NCBI RefSeq assembly: GCF_031191545.1
Contig: NZ_CP133472.1
Location: forward strand, 434,001 to 498,000
Reading direction: 5' to 3'
Length of the DNA: 64,000 nt
DNA from: Schaalia odontolytica
GTDB taxonomy: Bacteria > Actinomycetota > Actinomycetes > Actinomycetales > Actinomycetaceae
The notes under the pieces were generated by a model. The model did not search any database, had not been told where the DNA came from, and was given only the letters and a program-made list of their open reading frames with translations. This document shows, piece by piece, positions 29,311 through 39,079 of this stretch (position 1 is its first letter; the number at the start of each line of letters is the position of its first letter). A program made the position numbers and the translations under genes.

Positions 29311-30603
29311 TCAGTCGTCCTTCTCGAGCGCGTCGGCCTGCTGGGCCTGCTTGCGCGCGAGGTGCTCGTAGTCGGCGGCACCTCGCCTGGGAACGTCGCG
29401 CATCGGACGCGCGGGAGTCAGGTCCGTAAATGAGGCACCCAGGTTCACTAGACCACCCGATTCCATGCCCGGGCCGGGCAGGACGTCAAAGCGGCGAGCC
29501 TTTTGCAGGGCATCGATGACGCTCGTCATGTCGTGATTCTGGATTGCCGCCGAGATCGTGTAGGCACCCGGGTTGAAGGTCAGACGTGGGATCTCGATGT
29601 CGAGGTGGCCGGTACCCGGCTCGATCGAGGTCGGCACGTAGCAGGCGTCCATGCCGTGCAGCCCCCACACGAAGACACCCTCGCGGGTATCGATGGAGGC
29701 ACCGAAGACCGGGGATTCGATACGCTCCTTCGCACGGTAGTGCAGTCGCAGGCGCACGGGATCACCCGGGTAGACGAGCGAGGTGGGCTTCCCCGAGGAG
29801 GACAGCAGGTCGATGCGTTCGATCATGGCCTCGCCGCTGCCGAAGCGCGTGCCGCCTCCCTCGACCTCGACAGCATGATGGGCCACGTCGGAGTAGGTGT
29901 CGATGACCTCTGCGGCCGCGCCCACGTCGACGAGCGTCCCGTGGTCCAGCCAGGCGGCTTGATCGCAGAATGTGCGCATCTGTTCGAGGCCGTGGGACAC
30001 GACGACGACCGTGCGTCCCTGGTCCTTGAGCTGGGCGAACTTGTCCATGCACTTGTTCTGGAATTCCATGTCGCCCACGGCCAGGACCTCGTCGACGAGG
30101 AGAATGTCCGGTTCGACGTGGATGGACACAGAGAAGCCCAGGCGCACGTACATGCCCGAGGAGTAGTTCTTCACCGGCTGATCGATGAAACGCTCAACAC
30201 CGGAGAAGTCGATGATCGCATCGAGCTTGGAGTCGATCTCCTTCTTGCTCATGCCCAGAATCGCGCCGTTGAGGTAGATGTTCTCGCGGCCCGACAGCTC
30301 GGGGTGGAAGCCGGAGCCGACCTCGAGCATGGCGGCCATGCGGCCCGTCGAGGAGATGGAGCCCCTGTCCGGGGAGAGGATCTTCGCGATGCACTTCAGG
30401 AGCGTGGACTTGCCCGAACCGTTGTGTCCAAGCAGGCCGAAGGTCTTGCCCTGGGGGATCTCGAAGGAGACGTCGTCGAGGGCCCAGAACTCCTCAAACT
30501 GCGCGCGAGAACGCTGCAGGAAGGCACCCTTGAGGGACTGGTTGCGGTTCTTGTAGATGCGGAAGCGCTTGGACACGCCGTCCACCGAAATCGCGTTCGT
30601 CAT
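29311..30603 (-). CDS. Wzt-like polysaccharide ABC exporter ATPase
   Basis: The 430-residue protein has an N-terminal nucleotide-binding domain: Walker A GHNGSGKST (59-67), signature NYSSGMYVRL near 155, and Walker B ILLVDEVLAVGD. A beta-sandwich C-terminal domain (about 255-395) follows, of the Wzt_C kind that recognises the glycan to be exported. The tail is charged and helical. The ATG shares one base with the permease stop (TGATG), with GGAGG upstream. A longer frame upstream lies inside the permease. With the permease it exports a completed lipid-linked cell-wall glycan. Confidence 0.94.
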   Translation of the reverse strand: MTNAISVDGVSKRFRIYKNRNQSLKGAFLQRSRAQFEEFWALDDVSFEIPQGKTFGLLGHNGSGKSTLLKCIAKILSPDRGSISSTGRMAAMLEVGSGFHPELSGRENIYLNGAILGMSKKEIDSKLDAIIDFSGVERFIDQPVKNYSSGMYVRLGFSVSIHVEPDILLVDEVLAVGDMEFQNKCMDKFAQLKDQGRTVVVVSHGLEQMRTFCDQAAWLDHGTLVDVGAAAEVIDTYSDVAHHAVEVEGGGTRFGSGEAMIERIDLLSSSGKPTSLVYPGDPVRLRLHYRAKERIESPVFGASIDTREGVFVWGLHGMDACYVPTSIEPGTGHLDIEIPRLTFNPGAYTISAAIQNHDMTSVIDALQKARRFDVLPGPGMESGGLVNLGASFTDLTPARPMRDVPRRGAADYEHLARKQAQQADALEKDD

Positions 30604-31445
30604 CAGAGTTCCTCCACGATTCGTGCCGAGAAGCGGCGGAAGATCAGCGAGCCGAGGCCAAAGACTCCGAAGGCCCATGCGGCACAGCCGAGCCACACCT
30701 GCCACGACGGCATCGCAAAGCCGTACAGCGTCGAGCGGTAGGCCTCCAAAAGGAGCTCGGCGGGGTTCAGGCGGAAGATCGTGACGATCGGGAGTGGCTC
30801 GTCTCCCCACGTCCAGCCCTTCGCGGCCAGATCGGTCTGAACCTTGTTGAGCATCGACAGGGAGAAGACGACGCCGGAGGCGTACATCCAGATCTGATTA
30901 AAGATCTGCCACAGGTGCGAAATGTCGCGGAAGTAGACCGACGCGACCGAGAGGATCAGGCCCATGCCGATGACGAAGAGCATCGCGAGCGCCGTGATGG
31001 CGATGACCGCCGGGATCATAAGCAGGACGCCGGGGCCGCCGGCGATGCACATGATCACGATGATGACGCCCAGCTCGAAAGCGAAGTCGTAGGCCAGGGC
31101 CAGGACCGATGAGTAAATGAGGACCTGACGCGGGAAATAGACCTTCGTGAGCAGGCCCGAGTTACCCACGAGGGAGTCCATGCCGCGCGAGATGCCACTC
31201 GATATGAAGTTCCAAGCGATGACGCCCACGCCGATCCACAGCGCGAATGAGGACAGTCCCGAGTTCACGCCCTTGTCTGCCTCGCCGCGGAAGACGACGC
31301 CGAAGATCAGTGCGTAGACCGCGATCGTCGCGATCGGGTTGATGAAAGACCACAGGCGGCCGAGCGCGGTGCCCTTGAACTCCGAGGAGATCGAGCGCTG
31401 CGCCATGCGCACCGTCAGGTCGATGACCCGTTTCGTCTCAGACAC
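30603..31445 (-). CDS. Wzm-like polysaccharide ABC exporter permease
   Basis: The 280-residue ABC-2 permease has six predicted membrane segments (from about residue 36 to 270) and the family stretches SEFKGTALGRLWSFINPI and SVYFRDISHLWQI. I prefer GTG at 31445 because GGGAG sits five bases before it; an ATG at 31457 is the alternative. It is directly coupled to the Wzt gene. Together with the RgpF-like, acyltransferase and glycosyltransferase genes upstream it fits an ABC-dependent rhamnan or galactan export route. Confidence 0.92.
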   Translation of the reverse strand: MSETKRVIDLTVRMAQRSISSEFKGTALGRLWSFINPIATIAVYALIFGVVFRGEADKGVNSGLSSFALWIGVGVIAWNFISSGISRGMDSLVGNSGLLTKVYFPRQVLIYSSVLALAYDFAFELGVIIVIMCIAGGPGVLLMIPAVIAITALAMLFVIGMGLILSVASVYFRDISHLWQIFNQIWMYASGVVFSLSMLNKVQTDLAAKGWTWGDEPLPIVTIFRLNPAELLLEAYRSTLYGFAMPSWQVWLGCAAWAFGVFGLGSLIFRRFSARIVEEL

Positions 31446-31485
31446 GGCTACTCCCATCGCTTCTATTGTGGTCAGGAAAACTATC

Positions 31486-32787
31486 TTACTTGCCCGCCCC
31501 CGGCGCGAGCGCGAGGTACCGCTGCGTGAACTCCACAATCACGACGCTGGGCTTGTAGGCCTCGATGAGGGCCGCGACGTCCGTCGGCTGCTCGGAGTCG
31601 AGCCCGTGGCCGACCTGAATCGTGTACTCGAAGGTCGCGGCCACGTCGGGACCCAGGTTGTTACCCTGAGAGTCGCGCACGATGAGCGCAGTGCCGCGTC
31701 CGTTCGGGTTGAAGGTGAGGGCCGGCTTATTCTGGAAGTCGACGGGGCTCGCCAGGGACACCTCGGGGGCTCCCGTCGCCTCGGACAGGCGCGCGGCGGC
31801 GTCGGCCAGATCGTCTCGGTTCTCCAACTGCAGCAGGTGAACGCTGCCCGGGTCCTGCTCGTAGGTGGGAACCGCCCACGGGCCCACCTGAGCGGGGGCA
31901 CCCAGGGCCTCGTACTCGTTGGGGGCGTCCGCGCCGCTCACCCCGGAGGGCGACAGGGACGGCAGGTTCGCGAGATCGGGGTTGACCGCGGCCAGGCAGG
32001 ACAGCGTCTGACTCCAGGCGACGTGCGCCGCGTAGGGCGACCAGTGAGGGTTCACCGCCGAGTACAGTGGAGCGTCGCTCCCCTCGCGGGCCTCGCGCAG
32101 GCCCTCACGCACGTCCACCCACGCGTGGGTGGGCAGCGCCGATCGCATGAGATCCAGGGAGGTCGTGCCCATCAGCGGGTCGGCCCACTGGGGCAACTTG
32201 TCGGAGTACACGTCCCACGTGGCCGGGGCGGGCATGAAGAGCGCGGTCGCCCCCTGGGCGCTGGCGGCGGTCTCGATGCCGCTCATGTAGCGGTCCCACG
32301 CGCCCACCTGGTCGGGGGTGGGGCGCACGCGGCCGAGCGCCTGGGAGAAGTTCGCGTTAAAGACATCGGAGAGGAACAGGTAGCCGTCACGGCCCTCCAC
32401 GTACGTGGTCACGCCCGTCATGCTCTGTTCGAACGAGGCCTGGGCGGCATCGGTGGGCAGGTATCCCCCGGTGCCCGCCACGCCGGGCGTCCACGGGCCC
32501 ACGTCGGCGCGCGGGGTGGGCGCACAGACCTCGGGAAGGGACTGGGGCGTGGTGCGCGCGAAGGACGATGCCTGGGCAGCCGGAGCGGGCGCCTGTGGTG
32601 CGGGGTGGGTGACCTTGTACCACGTGCCCACGCCGGTGGCAGCGCAGGCGCCCGCGAGGAGAACCGCGAGGGGCACGTAGTGGAGGCGGTGCTTCCACGA
32701 GCCCGCGGGCACGCCCTCGTCGAAGGAAACGTCGCGCAGGCCCGAGTCGGATTCCTTGAACTGGCCGGCAGCCTTCTTGTCGCTCAC
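31486..32787 (-). CDS. AlgX/SGNH-like extracytoplasmic protein, probable glycan O-acetylation
   Basis: The 433-residue protein has a cytoplasmic N-terminus, one membrane anchor (about residues 36-55) and a Pro/Ala linker. The extracytoplasmic domain resembles the ALGX/DltD-type SGNH hydrolase fold: VEGRDGYLFLSDVFN, then SAVNPHWSPYAAHVAW as the likely catalytic D/H region. The GTG start overlaps the stop of the acyltransferase gene (GTGA), with GGAGG upstream. Pairing with an OafA-like acyltransferase is the usual arrangement for acetyl transfer to an exported polysaccharide. The exact acceptor is unknown. Confidence 0.82.
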   Translation of the reverse strand: MSDKKAAGQFKESDSGLRDVSFDEGVPAGSWKHRLHYVPLAVLLAGACAATGVGTWYKVTHPAPQAPAPAAQASSFARTTPQSLPEVCAPTPRADVGPWTPGVAGTGGYLPTDAAQASFEQSMTGVTTYVEGRDGYLFLSDVFNANFSQALGRVRPTPDQVGAWDRYMSGIETAASAQGATALFMPAPATWDVYSDKLPQWADPLMGTTSLDLMRSALPTHAWVDVREGLREAREGSDAPLYSAVNPHWSPYAAHVAWSQTLSCLAAVNPDLANLPSLSPSGVSGADAPNEYEALGAPAQVGPWAVPTYEQDPGSVHLLQLENRDDLADAAARLSEATGAPEVSLASPVDFQNKPALTFNPNGRGTALIVRDSQGNNLGPDVAATFEYTIQVGHGLDSEQPTDVAALIEAYKPSVVIVEFTQRYLALAPGAGK

Positions 32788-34055
32788 TTGCTCTCCTCCT
32801 CGGCTCGGGCGGCCGTCTCTTCGGCCTCCATGACCGTCGCGATCCTGGTCGAGGACAGGGCCGGCGTGACGATGCGGCGGGCCACGGCCTCGTAGGCGGG
32901 ACGGAAATGCTCGATGAGCCTTTCCATCCAACCGGGCAGGTAGTTCTTCTGGCTCATCGCGGGCTTCTCGATGAGATGCCACGACAGGTATGCCAGGATG
33001 TGAACGGTCACGACGACCGTCAGGTGGTAGGCGATCCAGCCTCGATCCTGCAGGTGGAAGTAGGCGGCGAATGCCATGATCGGCCACGCGTAGATGTAGA
33101 TCCCGTAGGACAGGTCGCCGTGCTTCTCCCAGTTCTGCAGGGGCAGGCGGATCGCCAGGTACATGAGGAAGTACAGGAAGCCGTACTGGCCGACGATGTT
33201 CCAACCGCCCGAGGCGTAGGACAGGACGCCGAAAATGAGGCCGCCCCATGCCAGGCGCGAGTCCATGGGGATCTTGTCGCCGTAGAGGGTGAAGAGCATG
33301 CCGAAGGCGAAAGGCCCCATGAACATGAGCATGAAGGGGTCACGCAGCAGGTAGTTGACGTTGGAGACCTGGCCCGCGCCCATCCACTGCAGGGCGTTGA
33401 GGGCGATCAATACGAGCGCGAAGGTGCCGCCCACCTTGCGATTCGCGAGCGCCCCGAACAGGCCAAGGATCGCGACCAGGATGTACGCCTTGAACTCGTA
33501 GATGAGCGTCCAGGCCGAGCCGTTCCAGTCGCGGGCGCCATGCAGGATGAAGTACGGCAGATTCTCGCCCATTCCGGCGATGTTGCGCTGGCCCAGATTC
33601 AGCCACATGTTGTTCACGAAGTAAGTGAGCGGGGACTCGGTGGCCGGGTGCAGGTAGCCGGAGATGTTGTGGAAGGTGTGCCAGTATGCGATCGGCGCGA
33701 GGATGGCCACCGTGAAGAGGAGGGCCGCCCAATACGCGGGGAAAATACGCAGGACGCGGCGCCACATGTAGCGCCAGATCGTCGCGCGCCCCATACGCGA
33801 GCGCGTGATGAGGAAGCCCGAGAAAAAGAAGAAACCCGCGACGGCGACGCCACCGATGGACTGCTCCTTCGAGATCTGCACGCCCAGGTCCTCGCCGCCG
33901 TAGAAACCGGCGATCGGGCCGGCGTGCGAGAAGATGACCATGAAGGCCATCAGCCAGCGCAAAAACCCGATCGAGTTGGACCTGGAGTTGAAGGCCTGCG
34001 CGACGGACTGGGGCGTGTGGGGGGCCGCAGCCCTTATCGTGGAGGCCAGGCTCAT
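32784..34055 (-). CDS. Acyltransferase 3 family protein (OafA/YrhL type)
   Basis: The 423-residue protein has about ten membrane segments. Family marks are FLRWLMAFMVIFSHAGPI near residue 32, with the conserved His, and FFFFSGFLITRSRMGR. These enzymes move an acyl group, usually acetyl, across the membrane onto surface sugars. The C-terminus is acidic and Ala/Glu-rich. Its ATG overlaps the RgpF-like stop (ATGA) and its stop overlaps the SGNH protein start, so the three are translationally coupled. Confidence 0.92.
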   Translation of the reverse strand: MSLASTIRAAAPHTPQSVAQAFNSRSNSIGFLRWLMAFMVIFSHAGPIAGFYGGEDLGVQISKEQSIGGVAVAGFFFFSGFLITRSRMGRATIWRYMWRRVLRIFPAYWAALLFTVAILAPIAYWHTFHNISGYLHPATESPLTYFVNNMWLNLGQRNIAGMGENLPYFILHGARDWNGSAWTLIYEFKAYILVAILGLFGALANRKVGGTFALVLIALNALQWMGAGQVSNVNYLLRDPFMLMFMGPFAFGMLFTLYGDKIPMDSRLAWGGLIFGVLSYASGGWNIVGQYGFLYFLMYLAIRLPLQNWEKHGDLSYGIYIYAWPIMAFAAYFHLQDRGWIAYHLTVVVTVHILAYLSWHLIEKPAMSQKNYLPGWMERLIEHFRPAYEAVARRIVTPALSSTRIATVMEAEETAARAEEESK

Positions 34056-35914
34056 CGCTTACCCTTCATGGTTCGGATCTTATGGACGGCGCCGCGCGCA
34101 GCTCGGTACGCGGGTTTGAGGGCGTTGCCCAGTCCGGGGGTACGCATCATGATGTTGGTCTTGACGGCACCTAGCAGGTTAGGGACGGAACCCATGCGCG
34201 CCTTGAGGAAGGGCACCTGGTCGATAGCGAAGGCGGGCATCATCGACGAGGTCGAGGCCAGCTTGTACTCGAGGTAGCCGTAGTACACGCCCGCCCATTT
34301 CGGGGTCATGACGGGGCGCACGTAGTAGCCGCGCGACAGGACCGCGTAGGACAGGAGACGCTCGATGACGTGTGCCAGGGAGCCGTCCTTGTAGCCGCCT
34401 TCCTCGGGGAAGTCCTCGGGGACGAGGCCGGCGCCGGTCAGCAGGGATAGCGCCTCGGGGCGAGCGATGAACATTGAGCCGTATGGTGCCAGCGGCTGGT
34501 GATCGTCGAAGGGGACGGTGATGCCGACCTTCTTGGCGAAGTCGCGGGCGGGGGTGCGGTTCGCGAACCAGGCGTGGCCCATCGTGGGGTAGCCCATGTG
34601 CGGCATGGGCGCGATCGCCATGCCCATGCCCGGGTGGGCGGCAAACTCGGCGAGGATACCGGCCACGTGATCGGAGGAGGCCAGCAGGTTGTCGTAGAGG
34701 TGTTCCTTGAAAAGCTGGGCGGCGTTGTAGTCGTCCTGGACGGACTTCTTCGAGTGAATCTTCACGACGATGTCGTACTCGCCGGAAGTGAGCACGTCGT
34801 TGCAGTCGACGAGGAATGCGCCGATGTCACGGCCGCGGTTGGATGAGACGACGCGCACGTCGGCGTCCACGCCTCGCTCCTGGGCTCGCGCCTCGATGAG
34901 CGCCTTGTTCTGTGCGTTCGAGGTCGTGGCCACCAGGTGGTATCCCTCGGGCAGGACGCTCAGGCGCTCCAGGATCTCGTCGGCCATATCCGCGTAGAAG
35001 ATGTGCGCGACCGCGAGGACCTTGAGGGAGGCGGCAGCATCCAGGGTGGCCTGGTCGGCGCGCGGGGAGATGACGGTCGTCAGGCCAGCGTTCGTCACGA
35101 GGTCACGCGGACGCGAGGTACGCGCGAGGTTCGTGAGGATCAGGTCGGTGTCGTAACCCGCCTTCTCGGCCAGCTCCAGCATGTCCGCGCCGACGATGGC
35201 GTGGCGGTCCAGGTAGAGCGGATCGTGGAAGAGGTTGCGACGCTTGAGGATCGGACAGCCGTCAGCCAGGAGCAGCGACGCGTTATCGAACACGGGGTTG
35301 CGCGAGGGGTAGTCCTCGCGCGGATATGCCACGACGTGCGTGTAGCCGAGGTTCCCGAAGTACTCGGTGAAGCGCGATTCGTGCCACTGGATCGAGTCGT
35401 TGTAGGAACGGATCGGGGGCATTTCATCCCAGTACTTGCGAAAGTCCGGGGAGCTGAGCAGCGGGTTGCGCACGGCGATCCAGTGGGACTGGATGTGACG
35501 GGGCATCCGGGTGGCTGCCAGGAAGGGATGCGGGCGCACCTCGTCGTGTTCGGTGATTCCCCAGAAGTCGACCGCACCGGCGGCCTCCACCCGGTCGAAG
35601 AGGTTCTTCCACGGGTTGACGGGCGCGAAGAAGGTGTAGTTGAAGAGGATCAGCTCGTCGATCTGGCCGAGGCGATCCCAGCCGAAGCGGGCGATACCGT
35701 CGCGGTATCCGCCCACATCGAATCCGGTGTTCTCCCTCTCGAAAACCTCGGTGGCACCCGTGAGGAGGCGCGCGCGAGCGGTGTCATCCAAGGGAGAGTT
35801 GGACACGACGAGGATCTCGTCGAGGTACTCGCGCAGCGAGGTCAAGCATTCAACGATGTAATCGTCGACGAGGCCCTGGGGATCAAAGAACAGGAAAATA
35901 CCTGCGCGTTTCAC
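34052..35914 (-). CDS. RgpF-like rhamnan synthesis protein
   Basis: The 620-residue protein is of the RgpF family (cell-wall rhamnose glucan assembly). The first half has VSNSPLDDTARARL and FERENTGFDVGGYRDGI. The second half repeats a related pattern, with VRVVSSNRGRDIGAFLVDC and VKIHSKKS, then DGSLAHVIERLLSYAV. So two similar halves are visible. The GTG at 35914 has GGGGGAG upstream and lies four bases after the epimerase stop; the longer upstream frame lies inside that gene. In streptococci RgpF acts in rhamnan chain synthesis. With Wzm/Wzt and rfbB here, a rhamnose-containing wall polysaccharide is likely. Confidence 0.9.
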   Translation of the reverse strand: MKRAGIFLFFDPQGLVDDYIVECLTSLREYLDEILVVSNSPLDDTARARLLTGATEVFERENTGFDVGGYRDGIARFGWDRLGQIDELILFNYTFFAPVNPWKNLFDRVEAAGAVDFWGITEHDEVRPHPFLAATRMPRHIQSHWIAVRNPLLSSPDFRKYWDEMPPIRSYNDSIQWHESRFTEYFGNLGYTHVVAYPREDYPSRNPVFDNASLLLADGCPILKRRNLFHDPLYLDRHAIVGADMLELAEKAGYDTDLILTNLARTSRPRDLVTNAGLTTVISPRADQATLDAAASLKVLAVAHIFYADMADEILERLSVLPEGYHLVATTSNAQNKALIEARAQERGVDADVRVVSSNRGRDIGAFLVDCNDVLTSGEYDIVVKIHSKKSVQDDYNAAQLFKEHLYDNLLASSDHVAGILAEFAAHPGMGMAIAPMPHMGYPTMGHAWFANRTPARDFAKKVGITVPFDDHQPLAPYGSMFIARPEALSLLTGAGLVPEDFPEEGGYKDGSLAHVIERLLSYAVLSRGYYVRPVMTPKWAGVYYGYLEYKLASTSSMMPAFAIDQVPFLKARMGSVPNLLGAVKTNIMMRTPGLGNALKPAYRAARGAVHKIRTMKGKR

Positions 35915-35918
35915 GGCT

Positions 35919-36770
35919 CTACTCCCCCGTGCCGTCGACGGTTGCCAGGATCTGGCGAATCTTCGTGGCGTCACCCCACACGCCGGGCGAGTCATAGGGG
36001 CGATCCGGGAATGCCCCGTACTCGAGGGTGATATCGAGTTTGTTCTCGCGGATATAGGCCTCGACGCGGTCAGCGAGGCTCAAGGGTTCGCCGCTGCAGA
36101 TGTTGATGATGCCGTCGACCTCGTCCTGGGAGACGGCGGCAGCGATCTGGTAGGCGAGCTCCTGAATGGAGATGAAGTCGTAGAGGTTCTTGCCCGTGGT
36201 GAAGGGGAAGGTCTTCTTGCCTTCCTGGGCGGCAGCCAGGAGCTTGGAAAAGATCGAGGAGCCGTGCGCATCGTCTCCGACGATGTAGTAGCCGCGCAGC
36301 CACTGCACGGTCGCGCCGTGCTTGGTGGCCAGCAGCATCGTGATCTGTCGCAGGGCGTTCTTGGAGATGCCGTACAGGGATGCGGGGTTGCACGGGGAGT
36401 TTTCGTCGATGGCACCCTCCCAGTAGCCGACCTCGTGCATGGAGCCCATGACGGCCAGGTGGGTGCATCCGCCCTCGAGGAGGTTCTCGATGAAGCGGTA
36501 GTGGGCAGGCAGGTCCTCGATGTGGGCCGGCGAGTTGTGGACGAAGCCGTCGCGCCATGCGAGGTGCAGGACCGCGTCGGGGCGTCCGAGCTGGTCGTAG
36601 ATGTCAGCATCTCCGCTAAAAATCTGGGTGTCGATGCGGCGGGCCCGCTCGTCGACACCGTCGAGGCGGAAGTCGACGACACTGACGTCAAGGCCGCGCT
36701 CCAGCAGGGCGTGAACAATGTGGCGGCCGATGTAGCCGCCGGCTCCGGTAACGAGGACAGTCTTCACCAT
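35919..36770 (-). CDS. NAD-dependent epimerase/dehydratase family protein
   Basis: This 283-residue extended short-chain dehydrogenase has the NAD loop GAGGYIGRH (about 9-17), FRLDGVD after strand 2, and AVMGSMHEVGYWEG. The catalytic YGISKNALRQ pair (Tyr/Lys) is near residue 133. It probably makes a modified nucleotide sugar for the adjacent glycosyltransferases, but the substrate cannot be named. The start is ATG at 36770 or the next-codon GTG. A TAGACT hexamer seven bases before the ATG may be a leaderless-type -10. A hairpin separates it from the upstream GT2. Confidence 0.87.
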   Translation of the reverse strand: MVKTVLVTGAGGYIGRHIVHALLERGLDVSVVDFRLDGVDERARRIDTQIFSGDADIYDQLGRPDAVLHLAWRDGFVHNSPAHIEDLPAHYRFIENLLEGGCTHLAVMGSMHEVGYWEGAIDENSPCNPASLYGISKNALRQITMLLATKHGATVQWLRGYYIVGDDAHGSSIFSKLLAAAQEGKKTFPFTTGKNLYDFISIQELAYQIAAAVSQDEVDGIINICSGEPLSLADRVEAYIRENKLDITLEYGAFPDRPYDSPGVWGDATKIRQILATVDGTGE

Positions 36771-36790
36771 GGCAGTCAGTCTATCAAGGC

Positions 36791-36815
36791 CGGGGCGCTG
36801 CGCAGCTCCGCCCCG
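36791..36815 (-). terminator. Hairpin between GT2 and epimerase genes
   Basis: CGGGGCG arms (7 bp) enclose an 11-nt loop containing the small palindrome CTGCGCAG. It lies about 55 bp past the GT2 stop. The minus strand continues GCCTTGATAG, a weak U-rich tail. It may partly terminate the GT4-GT2 message. Confidence 0.35.
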
Positions 36816-36869
36816 ACTTGTGTGCCGCGACGCACCCGCCTGCTCCGGCCTCGGCGAGGAGGCGAGCGC

Positions 36870-37856
36870 CTAGAAGCGGGGGGCGGTGCGGTGGCGCAGG
36901 GCGCGAGGCAGGGCGATAAGTCCCTGGAGGACTCCTCGGGCGACCGGTCCGCGCAGGCCCGAGCGCGCGGCGCGGGCGATGGAACGGGCGACAGCGCGCA
37001 CGACGACGCCCCAGGGGGCGTGCTGGGCGGCAACGATGATGCGGTTGCGCGCGTTGACCCGTAGGAACATGGGCGAGGAGGTGCCGGAGGAGGCCGCGTG
37101 CTCGTGGTCGACGACGGCTTCGGCTGTGAAGCGCACCTCGTAGCCTGCCTCGCGCAGCTTGTAGGACAGGTCCGTGTCCTCGTAGTACATGAACAGGTCG
37201 GTGCGCACTCCCCCGACGGCTCGCCACGCGTCGGCGTCAATCGCGCAGGCGCCGCCGCACAGTCCGAAGACCTCGGGGGCGGGCAGCGGGGAGTCTGCGG
37301 GGTCCAGCCAGGAGCGGTCGTAGCCGTTACCGGCGGCGTCGACCTCGTTGCCGGTGGAGTTAATGAGGATCTGCCCGCCGCTCTCGCCATCGGCGACGCG
37401 CGTCCAGCGGCTGCCGTCGCGGGCAACGAGGAACTCCGTGTCCGAGGGGGTGGAGGGCCGCCAGCTGCCGGTCAGGAGAATGAGCGCGGTGGTGGCGCCG
37501 ACGGTCCCACCCAGGGGCGCCAGGAGGGCGTCGAGGAATCCGTCGCGCACAGTTGCGTCGTTGTTGAGCAGGACGACGCAGTCTTCGCGTAGTCCGGCCG
37601 CTCCGGCCATGACGCCGGCACCGAAGCCGCCGTTGGTCCCCGCGTTGACGAGGGACACGCGCGCAGGTTCGGCGGCCCCCCTGAGTTCCTCGAGACCGTC
37701 ACGCAGGACGGTCAGCGAGTCGTCGCCGGATCCGTTGTCGACGATGACGAGATGGTCGCGCTCCGCCAGCTGCGGGGCGACCGAGTGGGCGGCGCGCAGA
37801 GTGAGGGGCGCGTTCTTCCAGTTGACGAGGATGACCCTGGCGCTGCGCTGCCTCAT
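36870..37856 (-). CDS. Glycosyltransferase family 2
   Basis: The 328-residue GT-A protein has RVILVNWKNAPLTLRAAHS, VIVDNGSGDDSL and FGAGVMAGA. The metal-binding motif is LLNNDATV near residue 94, with MYYEDTDLSYKLREAGY as catalytic-base ED motif near 235. It resembles the WbbL/GT2 rhamnosyltransferase group. Its ATG overlaps the GT4 stop (ATGA). The upstream open frame is antisense shadow of that gene. The C-terminal part is basic and Arg-rich, likely membrane-facing. Confidence 0.9.
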   Translation of the reverse strand: MRQRSARVILVNWKNAPLTLRAAHSVAPQLAERDHLVIVDNGSGDDSLTVLRDGLEELRGAAEPARVSLVNAGTNGGFGAGVMAGAAGLREDCVVLLNNDATVRDGFLDALLAPLGGTVGATTALILLTGSWRPSTPSDTEFLVARDGSRWTRVADGESGGQILINSTGNEVDAAGNGYDRSWLDPADSPLPAPEVFGLCGGACAIDADAWRAVGGVRTDLFMYYEDTDLSYKLREAGYEVRFTAEAVVDHEHAASSGTSSPMFLRVNARNRIIVAAQHAPWGVVVRAVARSIARAARSGLRGPVARGVLQGLIALPRALRHRTAPRF

Positions 37857-38968
37857 CGCGAACCCGCCAGCTCGGCGTAAACGGCGGCGTGGGCTGCGGC
37901 GGAAGCCTCCCACGTGTAGTCGTGGGCACGCTCGATACCGGCGGCCGCGAGGCGGTCGTGCTCGCTTCCGGCGGCGGCCTCGAGGGCCTGGGCGAGGGCC
38001 GAGGCGTCCGTAGCCGCTACGAGGAGGCCGGCGTCGTCGCGCGTAATTTCCGCCATGCAGGTGTCCGCGCTGGTCACGACGGGCGTGCCGTGCGCCATGG
38101 CCTCGAGGACGGGCAGGCCGAAGCCTTCCCAGATTGAGGGGAAGGTGAAGACGCGGGCCCCCGCGTACGCGCAGGCCAGGTCGGTGTCGTCCAGTCGTCC
38201 GAGAACGTGGACGCGCCCGTGCGGCAGGGGCGCGTCGGTGGGGTCGGATCCCCACCCGGCGGGTCCGACGAGGACGAGGTCGAGGTCGGCGCCCTGCAGC
38301 TGCTCGTAGGCTGCCAGGAGTGTCGGTAGGTTCTTGCGGGGCTCGCGGGTGCCGACCCACAGGATGTAGGGGCGGGCCAGGCCGTGGCGGGCGCGAAACT
38401 CCTCCACCTGCGCGTGCGTGACGGGCGTGTGGCTCAGGCCGTGCGGGATGACGGTGATGCGCGAGGCGTCCAGTCCGGCCCGGGTGCAGTCGTCGGCGGT
38501 GGCCTGGGATGGGACGATGATCGCCTCGGCGCGCTCGCGCGTGATCTCGAGGGCACGGTGGAAGTAGGCGGATCCGTGAGCCGTGAAGTGGTCGGGATCG
38601 CGCAGGAAGGCAACGTCGTGAACGGTGACAACCAGCGGGCGGGAGGTCGGCGGGATTGCCCAGGTGGTCGCATGCACGACGTGCGCTCCCCCGCCCGATC
38701 CGACGCCGAGCATCCGGTCGACGCTCGGGGTTCCCAGTCGGTCCCACGCGGCGTACAGGGCGCGGCGAGGCAGGGCCGAGTGAAGAACCGGGATGGTCAT
38801 GCCAACCTCGTGGGGGGCGGGTTCGCCCCTGCCGCGGCGCGCTGCGATGCCCAGGGCTCGCACGTCCTGATCTGCCAGGCGGGCGGCGACCTCGACAATG
38901 TACCGGCCGGAGCCTCCGGGCACCGGCTGCCACAGTTGTTCGACGACCATTCCAACGTTAACGCTCAT
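37853..38968 (-). CDS. Glycosyltransferase family 4 (group 1)
   Basis: This 371-residue GT-B protein begins VNVGMVVEQLWQPVPGGSGRYIVEVAARL. It has WVGTREPRKNLPTLL at the start of the nucleotide domain. The donor motif FPSIWEGFGLPVLEAMAHGTPVV near residue 285 contains the E-x7-E signature. It is close in layout to the divergent GT4 at 39080, which shares the same signatures, so they are probable paralogues. The start is ATG at 38968. A TACCCT hexamer lies six bases before it, a possible leaderless -10. Confidence 0.91.
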   Translation of the reverse strand: MSVNVGMVVEQLWQPVPGGSGRYIVEVAARLADQDVRALGIAARRGRGEPAPHEVGMTIPVLHSALPRRALYAAWDRLGTPSVDRMLGVGSGGGAHVVHATTWAIPPTSRPLVVTVHDVAFLRDPDHFTAHGSAYFHRALEITRERAEAIIVPSQATADDCTRAGLDASRITVIPHGLSHTPVTHAQVEEFRARHGLARPYILWVGTREPRKNLPTLLAAYEQLQGADLDLVLVGPAGWGSDPTDAPLPHGRVHVLGRLDDTDLACAYAGARVFTFPSIWEGFGLPVLEAMAHGTPVVTSADTCMAEITRDDAGLLVAATDASALAQALEAAAGSEHDRLAAAGIERAHDYTWEASAAAHAAVYAELAGSR

Positions 38969-39079
38969 GCGTCCAGGGTAGTTCACGGGCGCGCTGGGGC
39001 CGAGGCAAAAGTATGAGCGCCCGCAAAATGGCATACGATAAGGGGAATAGTTGTTGCTCCCGACCCAATGGGGATGATC